Notes: generated by a model not told the origin, from the letters alone. 23,721 nt of DNA from an uncultured Actinomyces sp. (GCA_938041695.1 CALISI010000021.1:1-23721); one strand, 5' to 3'. Counted from the first letter of the stretch, positions 15,210 through 23,431 are shown. Program-made: numbers and translations.

Positions 15210-16882
15210 GCGTGTGCCTCCTCGTCGGCGGTGGAGAGCACGTCGATGACGGCGTCGGCGGCTTCCATCATGGCCGCGCGGTGGGCGATGACGATGACGG
15301 TGCGTCCCTCGCGGCGCATGTCGTCGATAGCGCGCACGACGGTCTCCTCGCTGAGAGCATCGAGGTGGGCTGTCGGTTCATCCAGGATGACGAGCTGGGA
15401 GTGCGCTGCGAGGGCACGCGTCAGGGCCAGGCGCTGGCGCTGGCCAACGGACAGGCCAACACCGCCCGTGCCGATCATGGTCTTCCACCCGTCGGGAGTA
15501 GTGGCCAGGACGCTGTCAAAGCCGGTATCCGCTGCTGCAGTCTCCAGGTCCTCAAGGGGTAGGTCGCCCATGTTGTCCAGGATTGTCCCCGGCACGAGGG
15601 TGGGGGACTGGGGAACCCAGGAGATCTGATCGCGCCAGGAGGCGGGATCGATGTCTGACAGTGCAACACCCTCGTCGTTGGAGGCCGGGGCAGTCTGGCG
15701 CAGGATGATGCGACCCGCATCCGGGGTCATATCGGCCAGCAGGCAGGCGACGATTGTCGACTTTCCGGCACCCGAGGGGCCGGACAACGCGGTCACGATA
15801 CCGGGAGCGATGATGCCCGAGGTCGGGGCTGGGGCCCAGGCGCCGCGTGCACGCACGCCGACACCGTCCAGCACGATCTGCGTGGAAGAGAGGTCGGGGC
15901 AGGTCGCGGCACCTGGGGAGTCGATCGACTCAGCCTCTTCGATGATGTCGAAGGCTGCGCGCGAGGCCGTGACGCCGTTTGCGGAGGCGTGGAACTGGGC
16001 GCCGACCTGACGCAGAGGCTCGAAGACTTCGGGTGCCAGCATGATGACGGCGAGGCCGTGGAACAGAGAGATGTGACCGAACACGAGGCGCATGCCGATC
16101 TCGACGGCGACAAGAGCCACCGACAGGGTCGTGAGGAATTCCAGGACGCCGCCCGAGAGGAAAGCAACGCGCAGGGTGGCCATCGTGGCCTTCGTGTTTG
16201 CGGCTCCAAGAGCCCTCAGATGGGTGCGCGGGGCCTTTTCCCGTCCGAGGGCCCGCAGCGTCGGCAGTCCGGACATGAGGTCGAGGAGCTGGGCTGTTAG
16301 GCGCTTCATCGACGCGAGCTTGTCCTCCGAGGCTGCCTGCGTGAAGCGCCCAATGAGGATCATGAAAATCGGGATGAGCGGGATAACGAGGAGCGCGATA
16401 AGGGCCGACCAGAAGTCGAGGAGAAGAATGACGCCAAGGGCTGCCGGAGTCACGGTGCAGACGAGAACCAGCTGAGGCAGGAAAGAGACAAAGTAGGGGC
16501 GCAGATCCTCCAGGCCGGTCGACAGTAGCGTCGTTGTTTCGGCGCCGTTTGTCGCCCGCCAACGCGGGCCGAGAGCAATGCTTGCGTCGACGACGCGTCC
16601 GCGCAGCTCGGACACTGCTGCTGCCGCCGCGCGCGTACTGACGGCCTCGCGAGCTGCGACGACAAGTGCTCGGCATACAAAGACAGCTGCGATGCCACCG
16701 ATGATAGGGAGGACGTCGCGCAGGGTTGCGCTGCCCGAGACGACGGGGGAGAGGGCTGCGGAAATGAGCAACGCTTGGGCGAGCACGAGCAATGCCGTGA
16801 TCGTTCCCAGAAGGGCTGTCAATGCGATGGGCCCACGGGCTGAGCGGGCATGACGCAACAAACGAGGATCAAAGGGACGCAC
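15206..16882 (-). CDS. cydD: Thiol reductant ABC exporter subunit CydD
   Basis: A 558-residue partner of CydC with an N-terminal membrane domain (about 15-300) and a C-terminal ATPase: Walker A G-P-S-G-A-G-K-S-T, signature L-S-V-G-Q-R-Q-R, Walker B L-V-I-L-D-E-P-T-A-H-L-D and I-A-H-R. Family segments such as P-L-I-P-I-F-M-I-L-I-G and L-M-S-G-L-P-T-L-R-A-L-G support CydD rather than a generic exporter. The GTG start has no ribosome binding site in front of it but has a possible -10 (CACAAT) six bases upstream, so a leaderless start is possible. It lies 121 bases after cydB, with a hairpin between them. Confidence 0.92.
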   Translation of the reverse strand: MRPFDPRLLRHARSARGPIALTALLGTITALLVLAQALLISAALSPVVSGSATLRDVLPIIGGIAAVFVCRALVVAAREAVSTRAAAAAVSELRGRVVDASIALGPRWRATNGAETTTLLSTGLEDLRPYFVSFLPQLVLVCTVTPAALGVILLLDFWSALIALLVIPLIPIFMILIGRFTQAASEDKLASMKRLTAQLLDLMSGLPTLRALGREKAPRTHLRALGAANTKATMATLRVAFLSGGVLEFLTTLSVALVAVEIGMRLVFGHISLFHGLAVIMLAPEVFEPLRQVGAQFHASANGVTASRAAFDIIEEAESIDSPGAATCPDLSSTQIVLDGVGVRARGAWAPAPTSGIIAPGIVTALSGPSGAGKSTIVACLLADMTPDAGRIILRQTAPASNDEGVALSDIDPASWRDQISWVPQSPTLVPGTILDNMGDLPLEDLETAAADTGFDSVLATTPDGWKTMIGTGGVGLSVGQRQRLALTRALAAHSQLVILDEPTAHLDALSEETVVRAIDDMRREGRTVIVIAHRAAMMEAADAVIDVLSTADEEAHA

Positions 16883-16888
16883 GTATCT

Positions 16889-16894
16889 ATTGTG
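16889..16894 (-). promoter_or_regulatory. Candidate leaderless -10 element for cydD
   Basis: On the minus strand CACAAT ends six bases before the cydD GTG, with no ribosome binding site in between. It would give cydDC and the kinase their own promoter in addition to the cydA promoter. It matches TANNNT imperfectly and has no good -35. Confidence 0.25.
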
Positions 16895-16953
16895 CCTGAA
16901 AAAGCCTCGTCATGGGCCAAAGGTCCCCGGCCCTGACTGCACGGCGTAGACGA

Positions 16954-16988
16954 ATGCGCCCGGCCCCTGCGTGAAGGACCGGGCGCAT
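16954..16988 (-). terminator. Hairpin between cydB and cydD (attenuator or processing site)
   Basis: ATGCGCCCGG at 16954-16963 and CCGGGCGCAT at 16979-16988 form a perfect 10-bp stem with a 15-nt loop, starting 15 bases after the cydB stop. Placed inside the operon, it could partly terminate transcription or protect the cydAB transcript 3' end. No U-tract follows. Confidence 0.6.
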
Positions 16989-17003
16989 CTATCGGCGAGG
17001 AGG

Positions 17004-18125
17004 TCAGCCAGCGAGGAAGTTCTCGCCGACGCGAACCTTCTTGAGGAGCAGACCCGTCTGCGTCTCGACGTCCTCGGCGCCCACGCGAGCGCGGAACATC
17101 CAGTAGGACCAGAAGACGTAGACCAGGACGATCGGCAGCAGGCAAACCGTGACGATCGTCATCACGGTCAGCGTTGCGGTCGTCGACGAGGCCTGATCGA
17201 TCGTCAGCGAGTACGCCGGGTTGATCGACGACTTCTGAACCGCGGGGGCCATCGAGGAGAAGACCCACGCGACAGCGCCGGCGATTGCGACGGAGGAGGC
17301 CACGAAGGACCAGCCTTCACGACGCAGCGACGCCTGAGACAGAGCGGTCGAGGCGATGATCGCGAGCGCGGCGACCACGAGCGGGATCCACGCGAGGACG
17401 TTCGTCGTGTAGGCGAACTGACCCCAGACCAGCCAGGCGGCGGCCAGGACGGTCGCGGCAATCGTCGCAGGAGCGGCGATCGCGTTGGCGCGGTCGCGCA
17501 CCTCGCCCGTCGTCTTCAGGGCCAGGAACTGAGCGCCGTGAGCCAGGCACACGGCCATGACAGCCAGGCCGCCCAGGATCGTGTAGGGGGTCAGCAGCGA
17601 GAAGAAGCCACCGGTGAGCTGGTGGGTCGCGCCCGCGAGGGACTGATCCACCAGAGTTGGGTCGATGACGGTGCCAGTAGCAACGTCGACGACCTCGATC
17701 TTCATGCCCTGCACGAAGTTAGCGAAGGCAACGCCCAGCAGGATCGGAACGAGCCACGCGCTGATCGTGTGCGTCCAGTCCCACGCGTGACGCCACTTCT
17801 CGGTGGCGACCTTCGAACGCCACTCGAGGGCCATGACGCGGATGATCAGGCAGACGAGAATCAGGAACAGAGCGAGGTACATGCCCGAGAACATGGTCGC
17901 GTACCACTCGGGGAACGCAGCGAAGGTAGCGCCACCGGCGGTGAGCAGCCAGACCTCGTTACCGTCCCAGTGAGGGCCGATCGTGCGCACGGTCTGGGTG
18001 CGCTCACGGTCGCCCTTGGCGACGAAGGGGAGGAGCATGCCGACACCGAAGTCGAAGCCCTCGAGAATCAGATAGACCGTCCACAGAACGGCGATGAGAA
18101 CGAACCACAGGAGAGACAGAGTCAT
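17004..18125 (-). CDS. cydB: Cytochrome bd ubiquinol/menaquinol oxidase subunit II
   Basis: A 373-residue membrane protein, the second core subunit of the bd-type terminal oxidase, which reduces oxygen to water with quinol. The N-terminus L-W-F-V-L-I-A-V-L-W-T-V-Y-L-I-L-E-G-F-D-F-G-V-G is the family hallmark, and G-N-E-V-W-L-L-T-A-G-G follows. Hydrophobic spans run the length of the chain. Size is usual for the family. It starts 14 bases after cydA with GAGGAA as ribosome binding site. No CydX-like small membrane protein is found after it. Confidence 0.96.
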   Translation of the reverse strand: MTLSLLWFVLIAVLWTVYLILEGFDFGVGMLLPFVAKGDRERTQTVRTIGPHWDGNEVWLLTAGGATFAAFPEWYATMFSGMYLALFLILVCLIIRVMALEWRSKVATEKWRHAWDWTHTISAWLVPILLGVAFANFVQGMKIEVVDVATGTVIDPTLVDQSLAGATHQLTGGFFSLLTPYTILGGLAVMAVCLAHGAQFLALKTTGEVRDRANAIAAPATIAATVLAAAWLVWGQFAYTTNVLAWIPLVVAALAIIASTALSQASLRREGWSFVASSVAIAGAVAWVFSSMAPAVQKSSINPAYSLTIDQASSTTATLTVMTIVTVCLLPIVLVYVFWSYWMFRARVGAEDVETQTGLLLKKVRVGENFLAG

Positions 18126-18139
18126 GATCGGTGTTCCTC

Positions 18140-19687
18140 TCAGTAGCCGAAGGACAGGTCGGTCGGAGTTTCGTCCTCAGCCGCCTGGGCCTTGGGCGAG
18201 TGGATGCCCTCAACGGCGTAGCGCTTCATGAGGATGTACCACATGACGCCGAGAACGCCGTACAGGAGGGTGAACAGGATGAGCGAGGCGAGCACCTGGC
18301 CAGCCGGGACGTTGGGCGAGATGCCCATCTCGGTCATCATGTTGACGGAGCCGAGGTCAGAGCCCATGGACAGGGCCTGCAGGTTCGGAACGACAACCCA
18401 CGGCTGACGGCCCATCTCGGTGAAGATCCAGCCGAAGGAAGCGGCAGCGAACGGCAGGGGCAGGTTCACGAGGCCCATGACGCTCAGCCACTTGTTCGAC
18501 GAGGTGCGGCCGCCGCGGGTAGCCCACAGGCCCCACGCTGCCAGCAGGAAGGCCAGCATGCCCAGGCCGATCATGAAGCGGAAGGACCAGAAGGCGACCA
18601 TCTGCGGAGGACGGAAGTCGTACTGCGAGGCGTCGCCGTACTTGGCGGTGAAGTTCGGGTCGGAGTTGAGCAGCTCCACCATGCGAGCCTGGACGTCTGC
18701 GACGCCCTCAGAGGTGGCGGTGAAGGAGTTGTGCGACATGAAGGAGGCGACGCCAGGAACCTTGATGAACTGGGTCGGCTGCGTGCCATCCTCCCCGAGG
18801 GGGCAGGAGCCGAACTGGGCGACGGTGAATGCCGCGCCCTCGGTGTCGACGCAGATGCCCTCGGCAGCTGCCATCTTCATCGGCTGGACCTCCACCATCT
18901 CCTGGCCCTGGATGTGGCCGGAGGCTGCGGTGCCGAGGCCGCCGATGAGAACGGCGGTCAGGCCGAAGCGGGCGATCGGACGCCAGATGTTGCGCGACTG
19001 AGCCATGGCCTCGTCGGAACCTTCGCGCGCGGTGCGCACCATCCACCAGATGGAGATGCCGGCGACGAAGGAGCCGGCGACCAGCCATGCGGAGGTGATG
19101 ACGTGGGCGTACTCGCTCAGGTACACACCCGAGGTGATCAGCTCCAGGAAGCCGCTCACACCATCGAGTTCAGCGCGGCCGGTCTCGGGGTTGAAGCGGG
19201 CGCCGACGGGGTGCTGCATCCAGGCGTTGGCCGCGAGGATCCAGGCCGCGGAGAACATGGTGCCCAGGGCGACGCACCAGATTGTCAGCAGGTGCATGCG
19301 CTTGGAGAGTCTGCCCCAGCCGAAGATCCACAGGCCCAGGAAGGTGGACTCGAGGAAGAAAGCGAGGAGCGCCTCAACGGCCAGGGGAGCGCCGAAGATG
19401 TCGCCAACGAAGCGGGAGTATTCGGACCAGTTCATACCGAACTGGAACTCCTGGACGATGCCGGTGGCGACGCCGAGGGCGAAGTTGATGAGGAGGAGCT
19501 TGCCAAAGAAGCGGGTTGCTTGCAGCCAGTATTCCTTGCCGGTGCGGTGCCACGCGGTCTGCATGATGGCAACCAGCAGGGACAGGCCGATCGTCAGCGG
19601 CACGAGGACAAAGTGGTAGACGGTCGTAATACCGAACTGCCATCGTCCGACGGTGACCGCGTCGAGCGCTGTTTGCGCGAGGGTCAT
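18140..19687 (-). CDS. cydA: Cytochrome bd ubiquinol/menaquinol oxidase subunit I
   Basis: A 515-residue heme-bearing subunit of the high-affinity bd oxidase, with all expected ligands and path residues by alignment with E. coli CydA. These are His25 (E. coli His19), Glu105 and Glu113 (Glu99, Glu107), His195 (His186), Lys271 and Glu276 in the quinol-binding loop (Lys252, Glu257), and Arg370/Met372 (Arg391, Met393). G-W-I-F-T-E-M-G-R-Q-P-W is the signature. The Q-loop between Glu276 and Trp367 is shorter than in E. coli, so this is likely the short-loop type. Ribosome binding site AGAAGG precedes the ATG. First gene of cydABDC plus the sensor kinase. Confidence 0.97.
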   Translation of the reverse strand: MTLAQTALDAVTVGRWQFGITTVYHFVLVPLTIGLSLLVAIMQTAWHRTGKEYWLQATRFFGKLLLINFALGVATGIVQEFQFGMNWSEYSRFVGDIFGAPLAVEALLAFFLESTFLGLWIFGWGRLSKRMHLLTIWCVALGTMFSAAWILAANAWMQHPVGARFNPETGRAELDGVSGFLELITSGVYLSEYAHVITSAWLVAGSFVAGISIWWMVRTAREGSDEAMAQSRNIWRPIARFGLTAVLIGGLGTAASGHIQGQEMVEVQPMKMAAAEGICVDTEGAAFTVAQFGSCPLGEDGTQPTQFIKVPGVASFMSHNSFTATSEGVADVQARMVELLNSDPNFTAKYGDASQYDFRPPQMVAFWSFRFMIGLGMLAFLLAAWGLWATRGGRTSSNKWLSVMGLVNLPLPFAAASFGWIFTEMGRQPWVVVPNLQALSMGSDLGSVNMMTEMGISPNVPAGQVLASLILFTLLYGVLGVMWYILMKRYAVEGIHSPKAQAAEDETPTDLSFGY

Positions 19688-20099
19688 GATGGGACCTTCT
19701 CGTGTTGGGATCAGGGTCGAATGTCCCGTGGCGGTGGATCCTAGGACCTACGTCACGGGCTAATGTCAATGTAGTCTAAAAGTGTCTCGAAGCTCGGGTG
19801 AAATGCTGGTTCCGAGGCGGTTTTGTGACATATGTGTCCGATTATTTTTTACGGGTTTATCCGTGAGATTGTCAGGATGCTCGCGTTGTTCTGGTCACCC
19901 TGCCATTAATGGGGCGTCGTATTGTGCGACAATAGAGGTGAATGGATGTCGCGGGAGTGCCCTCGCGACGAGAGCCGAGCGATGACGTATTTATTGCCGC
20001 CGGCCGCTGCGCAACTGCGCTCCACTAGGTTTCCGCCCCTTGAGGGCGATGAAAAAGGGTGCGTCCAGGCACGGGGCGCGCGCCCACCATTGGAGAATC
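19688..20099. promoter_or_regulatory. Divergent cydA / rne intergenic region (412 nt)
   Basis: This gap should hold the promoters for the cyd operon (minus) and rne (plus). On the minus strand, TTGACA (plus-strand tgtcaa, 19764-19769) is a perfect -35, but no clean -10 lies 16-18 bases on. An 8-bp palindrome TCCTAGGA covers that place. A DevR-box-like dyad is at 19714-19727. TGTGACATATGTGTCC at 19824-19839 has one good half of a Crp/GlxR-type site. Toward rne, the inverted repeat TATTGTGCGACAATA (19920-19934) and a 12-bp palindrome GGGCGCGCGCCC (20074-20085) just before the rne ribosome binding site are visible. No gene is supported here. Confidence 0.5.
19714..19727. promoter_or_regulatory. 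DevR/DosR-box-like dyad upstream of cydA
   Basis: GGGTCGAATGTCCC matches the 14-base core GGGACTWWAGTCCC of the mycobacterial DosR box at 11 positions; flanking bases fit poorly. It lies 27-40 bases upstream of the cydA start. Its meaning rests on the DevR-like and DevS-like proteins encoded nearby. Confidence 0.3.
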
Positions 20100-22892
20100 G
20101 TGACAACCGAATCGACCCCCGTGGCGCCCGCCGCCTCGCTGCTGTTCCAGGCCCCCGTTTTCCAGGCAGCCCCCGAGGTTGCCCCTCCCACAATTGTTGA
20201 CGAGCCTGAACCCAAGCGTCGCCGCAAGTCCGCCGCATCAGACGAAGAGTCGGCTCCTCGCGAAGAGGCAACCCCCAAGCGTCGTCGTCGTTCCAAGAAG
20301 GCCGCGGAAGATGTTGAGGCCGACGTGTCTGAGGCTCCTGCCGCTGAGACGCAGCCTGACGATACGCAGGCTGAGCCCAAGACCCGTCGCCGCCGTCGTT
20401 CGAAGAAGGCGGACGAGGCGTCGGCCCCTGCGCCAGAAGATACTGAGGGGGCCAGCGCGCCCGCTCAGGAAGCAGAGTCGACTGATGAGGAAGATTCCTC
20501 TACCCGCCGTCGCCGTCGTCGTCGCGCCCGTTCGTCCTCTTCGGCATCCGATGAAGGCGGCGATCCCGCGGACCAGGTCCAGGCCCTGAAGGGATCCACT
20601 CGCCTGGAGGCGAAGAAGATGCGTCGCCGTGAGGGGCGCCGTGAGGGACGCCGTCGCCACTCGATCTCTGAGTCCGAGTTTCTGGCGCGCCGTGAATCTG
20701 TCGAACGCACGATGGTGATCCGTGACCAGGACGGCCTCGACCAGATCGCGATCCTTGAAGATGGCCTGCTCGTCGAGCACTACGTCGCGCGTCGTACGCA
20801 GTCTTCGATGGTCGGCAACATCTACCTGGGCCGCGTGCAGAATGTCCTTCCCTCGATGGAGGCCGCATTCGTGGACGTCGGCCGCGGGCGCAACGCAGTG
20901 CTCTACGCGGGCGAGGTGAACTGGGATGCCGTCGGCATGGAAGGCAAGCCTCGTCGTATCGAGGCCGCTCTGAAGTCGGGCGATCCGGTCCTCGTTCAGG
21001 TGACGAAGGATCCGATCGGGCACAAGGGTGCGCGTCTGACCTCCCAGATCACGCTCGCTGGCCGCTACCTGGTGCTTATCCCCGGTGGCTCCATGATGGG
21101 CATCTCCCGCAAGCTCCCGGACAAGGAGCGTGCTCGCCTGAAGAAGATCCTCAAGTCTGTCGTTCCCTCGGGATCGGGAGTCATCGTGCGCACCGCGGCA
21201 GAAGGTGCGACGGAGGAGCAGATTCGCGACGATGTTGCGCGCCTGACCCGTCAGTGGGAGGACATTGAGAAGAAGCGCACCAACACGAAGAGTGCCCCGA
21301 CGCTACTGCGCGGCGAGCCCGAGCTAGCCGTGCGCGTCGTGCGCGACATCTTCAATGAGGACTTCTCCAAGCTCGTCATTGAGGGCCGCGACACCTACGC
21401 GACCGTCAAGGAATACGTCGACGAGCTTAGCCCTGAGCTGTCCGACCGCGTCGAGCAGTGGGTGGGTACGGAGGATGTCTTCCATGCGCACCGCATCGAC
21501 GAGCAGCTCGCCAAGGGCATGGATCGCAAGGTGTGGCTGCCCTCGGGTGGCACCCTGATCATCGACCGCACCGAGGCCATGACCGTCATCGACGTCAACA
21601 CTGGCAAGTTCATCGGCGCCGGCGGCACGCTTGAGGAAACGGTGACCCGTAACAACCTCGAGGCTGCCGAAGAGATCGTGCGCCAGCTGCGTCTGCGCGA
21701 CATTGGTGGCATCGTCATCATCGACTTCGTTGACATGGTCCTCGAATCCAACCGCGACCTCGTGCTGCGCCGCCTTGTCGAGTGCCTGGGACGCGACCGT
21801 ACGCGTCACCAGGTCACTGAGATTACGTCGCTGGGTCTCGTGCAGATGACCCGCAAGCGTGTGGGTGAGGGCCTTGTCGAGGCCTTCTCCTCCCCGTGTG
21901 AGGCCTGCGAAGGCCGCGGCTTCATCGTTCATCATCACCCGGTGGAGACCTCCGGCGCTGAGCAGTCCTCGAAGGGTTCGAAGGGGTCGAAGAAGCAGCA
22001 GAAGAAGGCTGAGCCTCGTCGCATCGAGGATGACGCCGATCATGAGCGCGCCAAGGAAGCGCTGAGCGCAATCGCCGCTGCGTCCACGCGCAAGGAAGAA
22101 GAGGAGAGCGCGGCCGAGGATAGCGCTCCTGCGAAGAAGCGTCGTTCGCGTACCGCTACCGCCGAGGCTCAAGAGCCTGAGTCGGCGGTCGACGAGCAGG
22201 CAGCGTCGACGGGCGACAGTGCCGAGGCCTCTGCTGAGTCCATCGTGCCCAAGCCGCTCGTTGAGCAGGCTGAGGAGGCTGCCACCAAGCGTCCTCGTCG
22301 TCGCCGCCGCGTCGCCGAATCTGCTCCGCTGCCCGAGCTTCCTGTGCACATCGAGCTGCCTGAGCCGGTCGAGCGTTCCAGCGAACCGGCAGTGCCCGTG
22401 AAGGACGCGTCGGAGATCCAGATGCCTGAGCATCGAGAGAAGGCTCCGGCGACCCGACGCCGTGCGTCCCGCAAGGCGGTGACGGCCACGTCGAGCGAAC
22501 CTGCCGAGGCCCCAGCAGCGACGAAGACTCGTCGCCGCGCCACAGCGCAAACGGCCGTTCCCGAAGAACCGGCGGCGGCTTCCGAAGCGCAGGCGGACAA
22601 GACACAGGCCGCCGCGTCGCTTGGCGTGTCGGTGGTTGAGCAGGCTTACGAGCAGGCACCCGCCGCACCGCGTAAGACTCGCAGGCGTCGCGCTGCTGTC
22701 TCGACCGGTGTCGTCGAGCCCGATGCGGCCCCGGCACCCATCGTCGTCGACCTGCCCACGCGTGCCGAGACCAGTGCCCCGGCGGCACCGGTTCGTTCGA
22801 CTGAGGACATTACGCTTCCGGAGGCGAGCGATCAGCCCCGCGTCAAGCGTCGTCGTCGCGCCGCCTCGACCGGTATCGTCGACGCCGGATAG
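20100..22892 (+). CDS. rne: Ribonuclease E/G family endoribonuclease
   Basis: A 930-residue single-strand-specific RNA endonuclease central to mRNA decay and rRNA processing. A charged, low-complexity N-terminal extension (about 1-205) with blocks such as R-R-R-R-S-K-K precedes the catalytic half. That half begins with the S1-type segment G-N-I-Y-L-G-R-V-Q-N-V-L-P-S-M-E-A-A-F-V-D-V-G. The magnesium-binding Asp498 (V-I-D-V-N-T-G-K) and Asp542 (V-I-I-D-F-V-D-M) and the zinc-link Cys600-x-x-Cys603 are present. The C-terminal ~310 residues are again disordered, with several arginine clusters that may bind RNA or partners. GTG at 20100 is chosen because GGAGAA lies just upstream; an in-frame TTG at 20040 lacks support. 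Layout and size resemble mycobacterial RNase E. Confidence 0.94.
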   Translation: MTTESTPVAPAASLLFQAPVFQAAPEVAPPTIVDEPEPKRRRKSAASDEESAPREEATPKRRRRSKKAAEDVEADVSEAPAAETQPDDTQAEPKTRRRRRSKKADEASAPAPEDTEGASAPAQEAESTDEEDSSTRRRRRRRARSSSSASDEGGDPADQVQALKGSTRLEAKKMRRREGRREGRRRHSISESEFLARRESVERTMVIRDQDGLDQIAILEDGLLVEHYVARRTQSSMVGNIYLGRVQNVLPSMEAAFVDVGRGRNAVLYAGEVNWDAVGMEGKPRRIEAALKSGDPVLVQVTKDPIGHKGARLTSQITLAGRYLVLIPGGSMMGISRKLPDKERARLKKILKSVVPSGSGVIVRTAAEGATEEQIRDDVARLTRQWEDIEKKRTNTKSAPTLLRGEPELAVRVVRDIFNEDFSKLVIEGRDTYATVKEYVDELSPELSDRVEQWVGTEDVFHAHRIDEQLAKGMDRKVWLPSGGTLIIDRTEAMTVIDVNTGKFIGAGGTLEETVTRNNLEAAEEIVRQLRLRDIGGIVIIDFVDMVLESNRDLVLRRLVECLGRDRTRHQVTEITSLGLVQMTRKRVGEGLVEAFSSPCEACEGRGFIVHHHPVETSGAEQSSKGSKGSKKQQKKAEPRRIEDDADHERAKEALSAIAAASTRKEEEESAAEDSAPAKKRRSRTATAEAQEPESAVDEQAASTGDSAEASAESIVPKPLVEQAEEAATKRPRRRRRVAESAPLPELPVHIELPEPVERSSEPAVPVKDASEIQMPEHREKAPATRRRASRKAVTATSSEPAEAPAATKTRRRATAQTAVPEEPAAASEAQADKTQAAASLGVSVVEQAYEQAPAAPRKTRRRRAAVSTGVVEPDAAPAPIVVDLPTRAETSAPAAPVRSTEDITLPEASDQPRVKRRRRAASTGIVDAG

Positions 22893-22905
22893 CGCTGATG
22901 CGCCG

Positions 22906-22930
22906 GGGGAGGGGCTGATCGCCCTTCCCC
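22906..22930 (+). terminator. rne terminator hairpin
   Basis: GGGGAGGGGC (22906-22915), loop TGATC, GCCCTTCCCC (22921-22930): ten pairs including one G-T wobble, beginning 13 bases after the rne stop. No T-run follows. Confidence 0.6.
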
Positions 22931-22985
22931 GAGCGCAGGGTGTGGAATCGCACAGCACTTCACGCCCGCCCGTGACCGTGCCGGC

Positions 22986-23014
22986 TTGCATTCCGGCGTG
23001 CGAATCGGCTAAAT
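22986..23014 (+). promoter_or_regulatory. rplU-rpmA promoter
   Basis: TTGCAT (-35, 22986-22991), an exact 17-base spacer, and CTAAAT (-10, 23009-23014). It lies downstream of the rne terminator. Transcription would start near 23021 and give a leader of about 90 nt before rplU. Confidence 0.6.
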
Positions 23015-23040
23015 TTGATCGTCGGCGCAACAAGTGCCAA

Positions 23041-23091
23041 CGGAATCATGACAATGAGACAAGTCCTCGGCAGTTTCGAGGCGCGATTCCG
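23041..23091 (+). promoter_or_regulatory. Structured rplU leader RNA (candidate)
   Basis: An outer stem CGGAATC (23041-23047) / GATTCCG (23085-23091) encloses an inner hairpin CCTCG (23065-23069) / CGAGG (23077-23081) with a 7-nt loop. The internal loop is strongly asymmetric (17 and 3 nt). The structure ends about 20 nt before the rplU start, where ribosomal-protein autoregulatory leaders often lie. Function is inferred from position only. Confidence 0.35.
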
Positions 23092-23110
23092 GTTACGAAT
23101 ACGAGAAGAG

Positions 23111-23431
23111 ATGAGCTCCAACGTGGTCTACGCGATCGTCAAGGCTGGCGGCCGGCAGGAAAAGGTGTCCGTCGGTGACGTCGTCGTCGTCGACAAGCTG
23201 GCAGAAGAAATCGGTTCGAGCATTGAGCTCCAGCCGCTGATGCTGGTGGATGGCGACGCCATCACCGTTGACGCAGCCAAGCTGGGCAAGGTTTCCGTCA
23301 AGGCTGAGGTTGTTGACTCGGCCAAGGGCCCCAAGATTTCCATCATTAAGTACAAGAACAAGTCGGGCTACCGCAAGCGCCAGGGACACCGTCAGAAGAT
23401 GTCGGTCGTCAAGATCACCGAGATCGCCTGA
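23111..23431 (+). CDS. rplU: 50S ribosomal protein L21
   Basis: A large-subunit ribosomal protein of about 106 residues (102 if the later start is used). Family motifs are V-Y-A-I-V-K-A-G-G-R-Q-E-K-V at the N-terminus and Y-K-N-K-S-G-Y-R-K-R-Q-G-H-R-Q at the C-terminus, where 23S rRNA is contacted. Start choice is open: the ATG at 23111 has AGAAG almost touching it, while GTG at 23123 would begin exactly at the family N-terminus M-V-Y-A-I-V. Longer in-frame starts at 23015 and 23048 read through the leader structure and are unlikely. It is followed 34 bases later by rpmA, the usual pairing. Confidence 0.95.
   Translation: MSSNVVYAIVKAGGRQEKVSVGDVVVVDKLAEEIGSSIELQPLMLVDGDAITVDAAKLGKVSVKAEVVDSAKGPKISIIKYKNKSGYRKRQGHRQKMSVVKITEIA

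Noticed and set aside
16887..16988. A 33-codon minus-strand reading frame after cydB as a possible cydX
   Set aside because: The translation is Arg-rich, not a hydrophobic single-span peptide, and it starts inside the hairpin.
16971..19744. Long plus-strand open frames across cydB (16971-18146) and cydA (18131-19744)
   Set aside because: Charged, low-complexity translations with no family resemblance. The minus-strand frames carry the full set of cytochrome bd ligands.
19824..19839. Crp/GlxR-type site in the cydA-rne gap
   Set aside because: Only the TGTGA half fits; the second half (TGTCC against TCACA) is poor and the site is about 140 bases from cydA. Too weak to list as its own feature.
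19840..19864. T-run with ACGG/CCGT hairpin as a terminator
   Set aside because: On the plus strand the T-run precedes the hairpin, and on the minus strand an A-run follows it, so neither direction has intrinsic-terminator form.
21324..23033. A 569-residue open frame antisense to rne
   Set aside because: Composition is a by-product of the repetitive arginine and alanine codons of rne, and it runs across the rne terminator.
23015..23110. In-frame upstream starts that would extend L21 by 21 or more residues
   Set aside because: They read through the candidate leader structure and exceed the normal L21 length; the family N-terminus begins near 23123.
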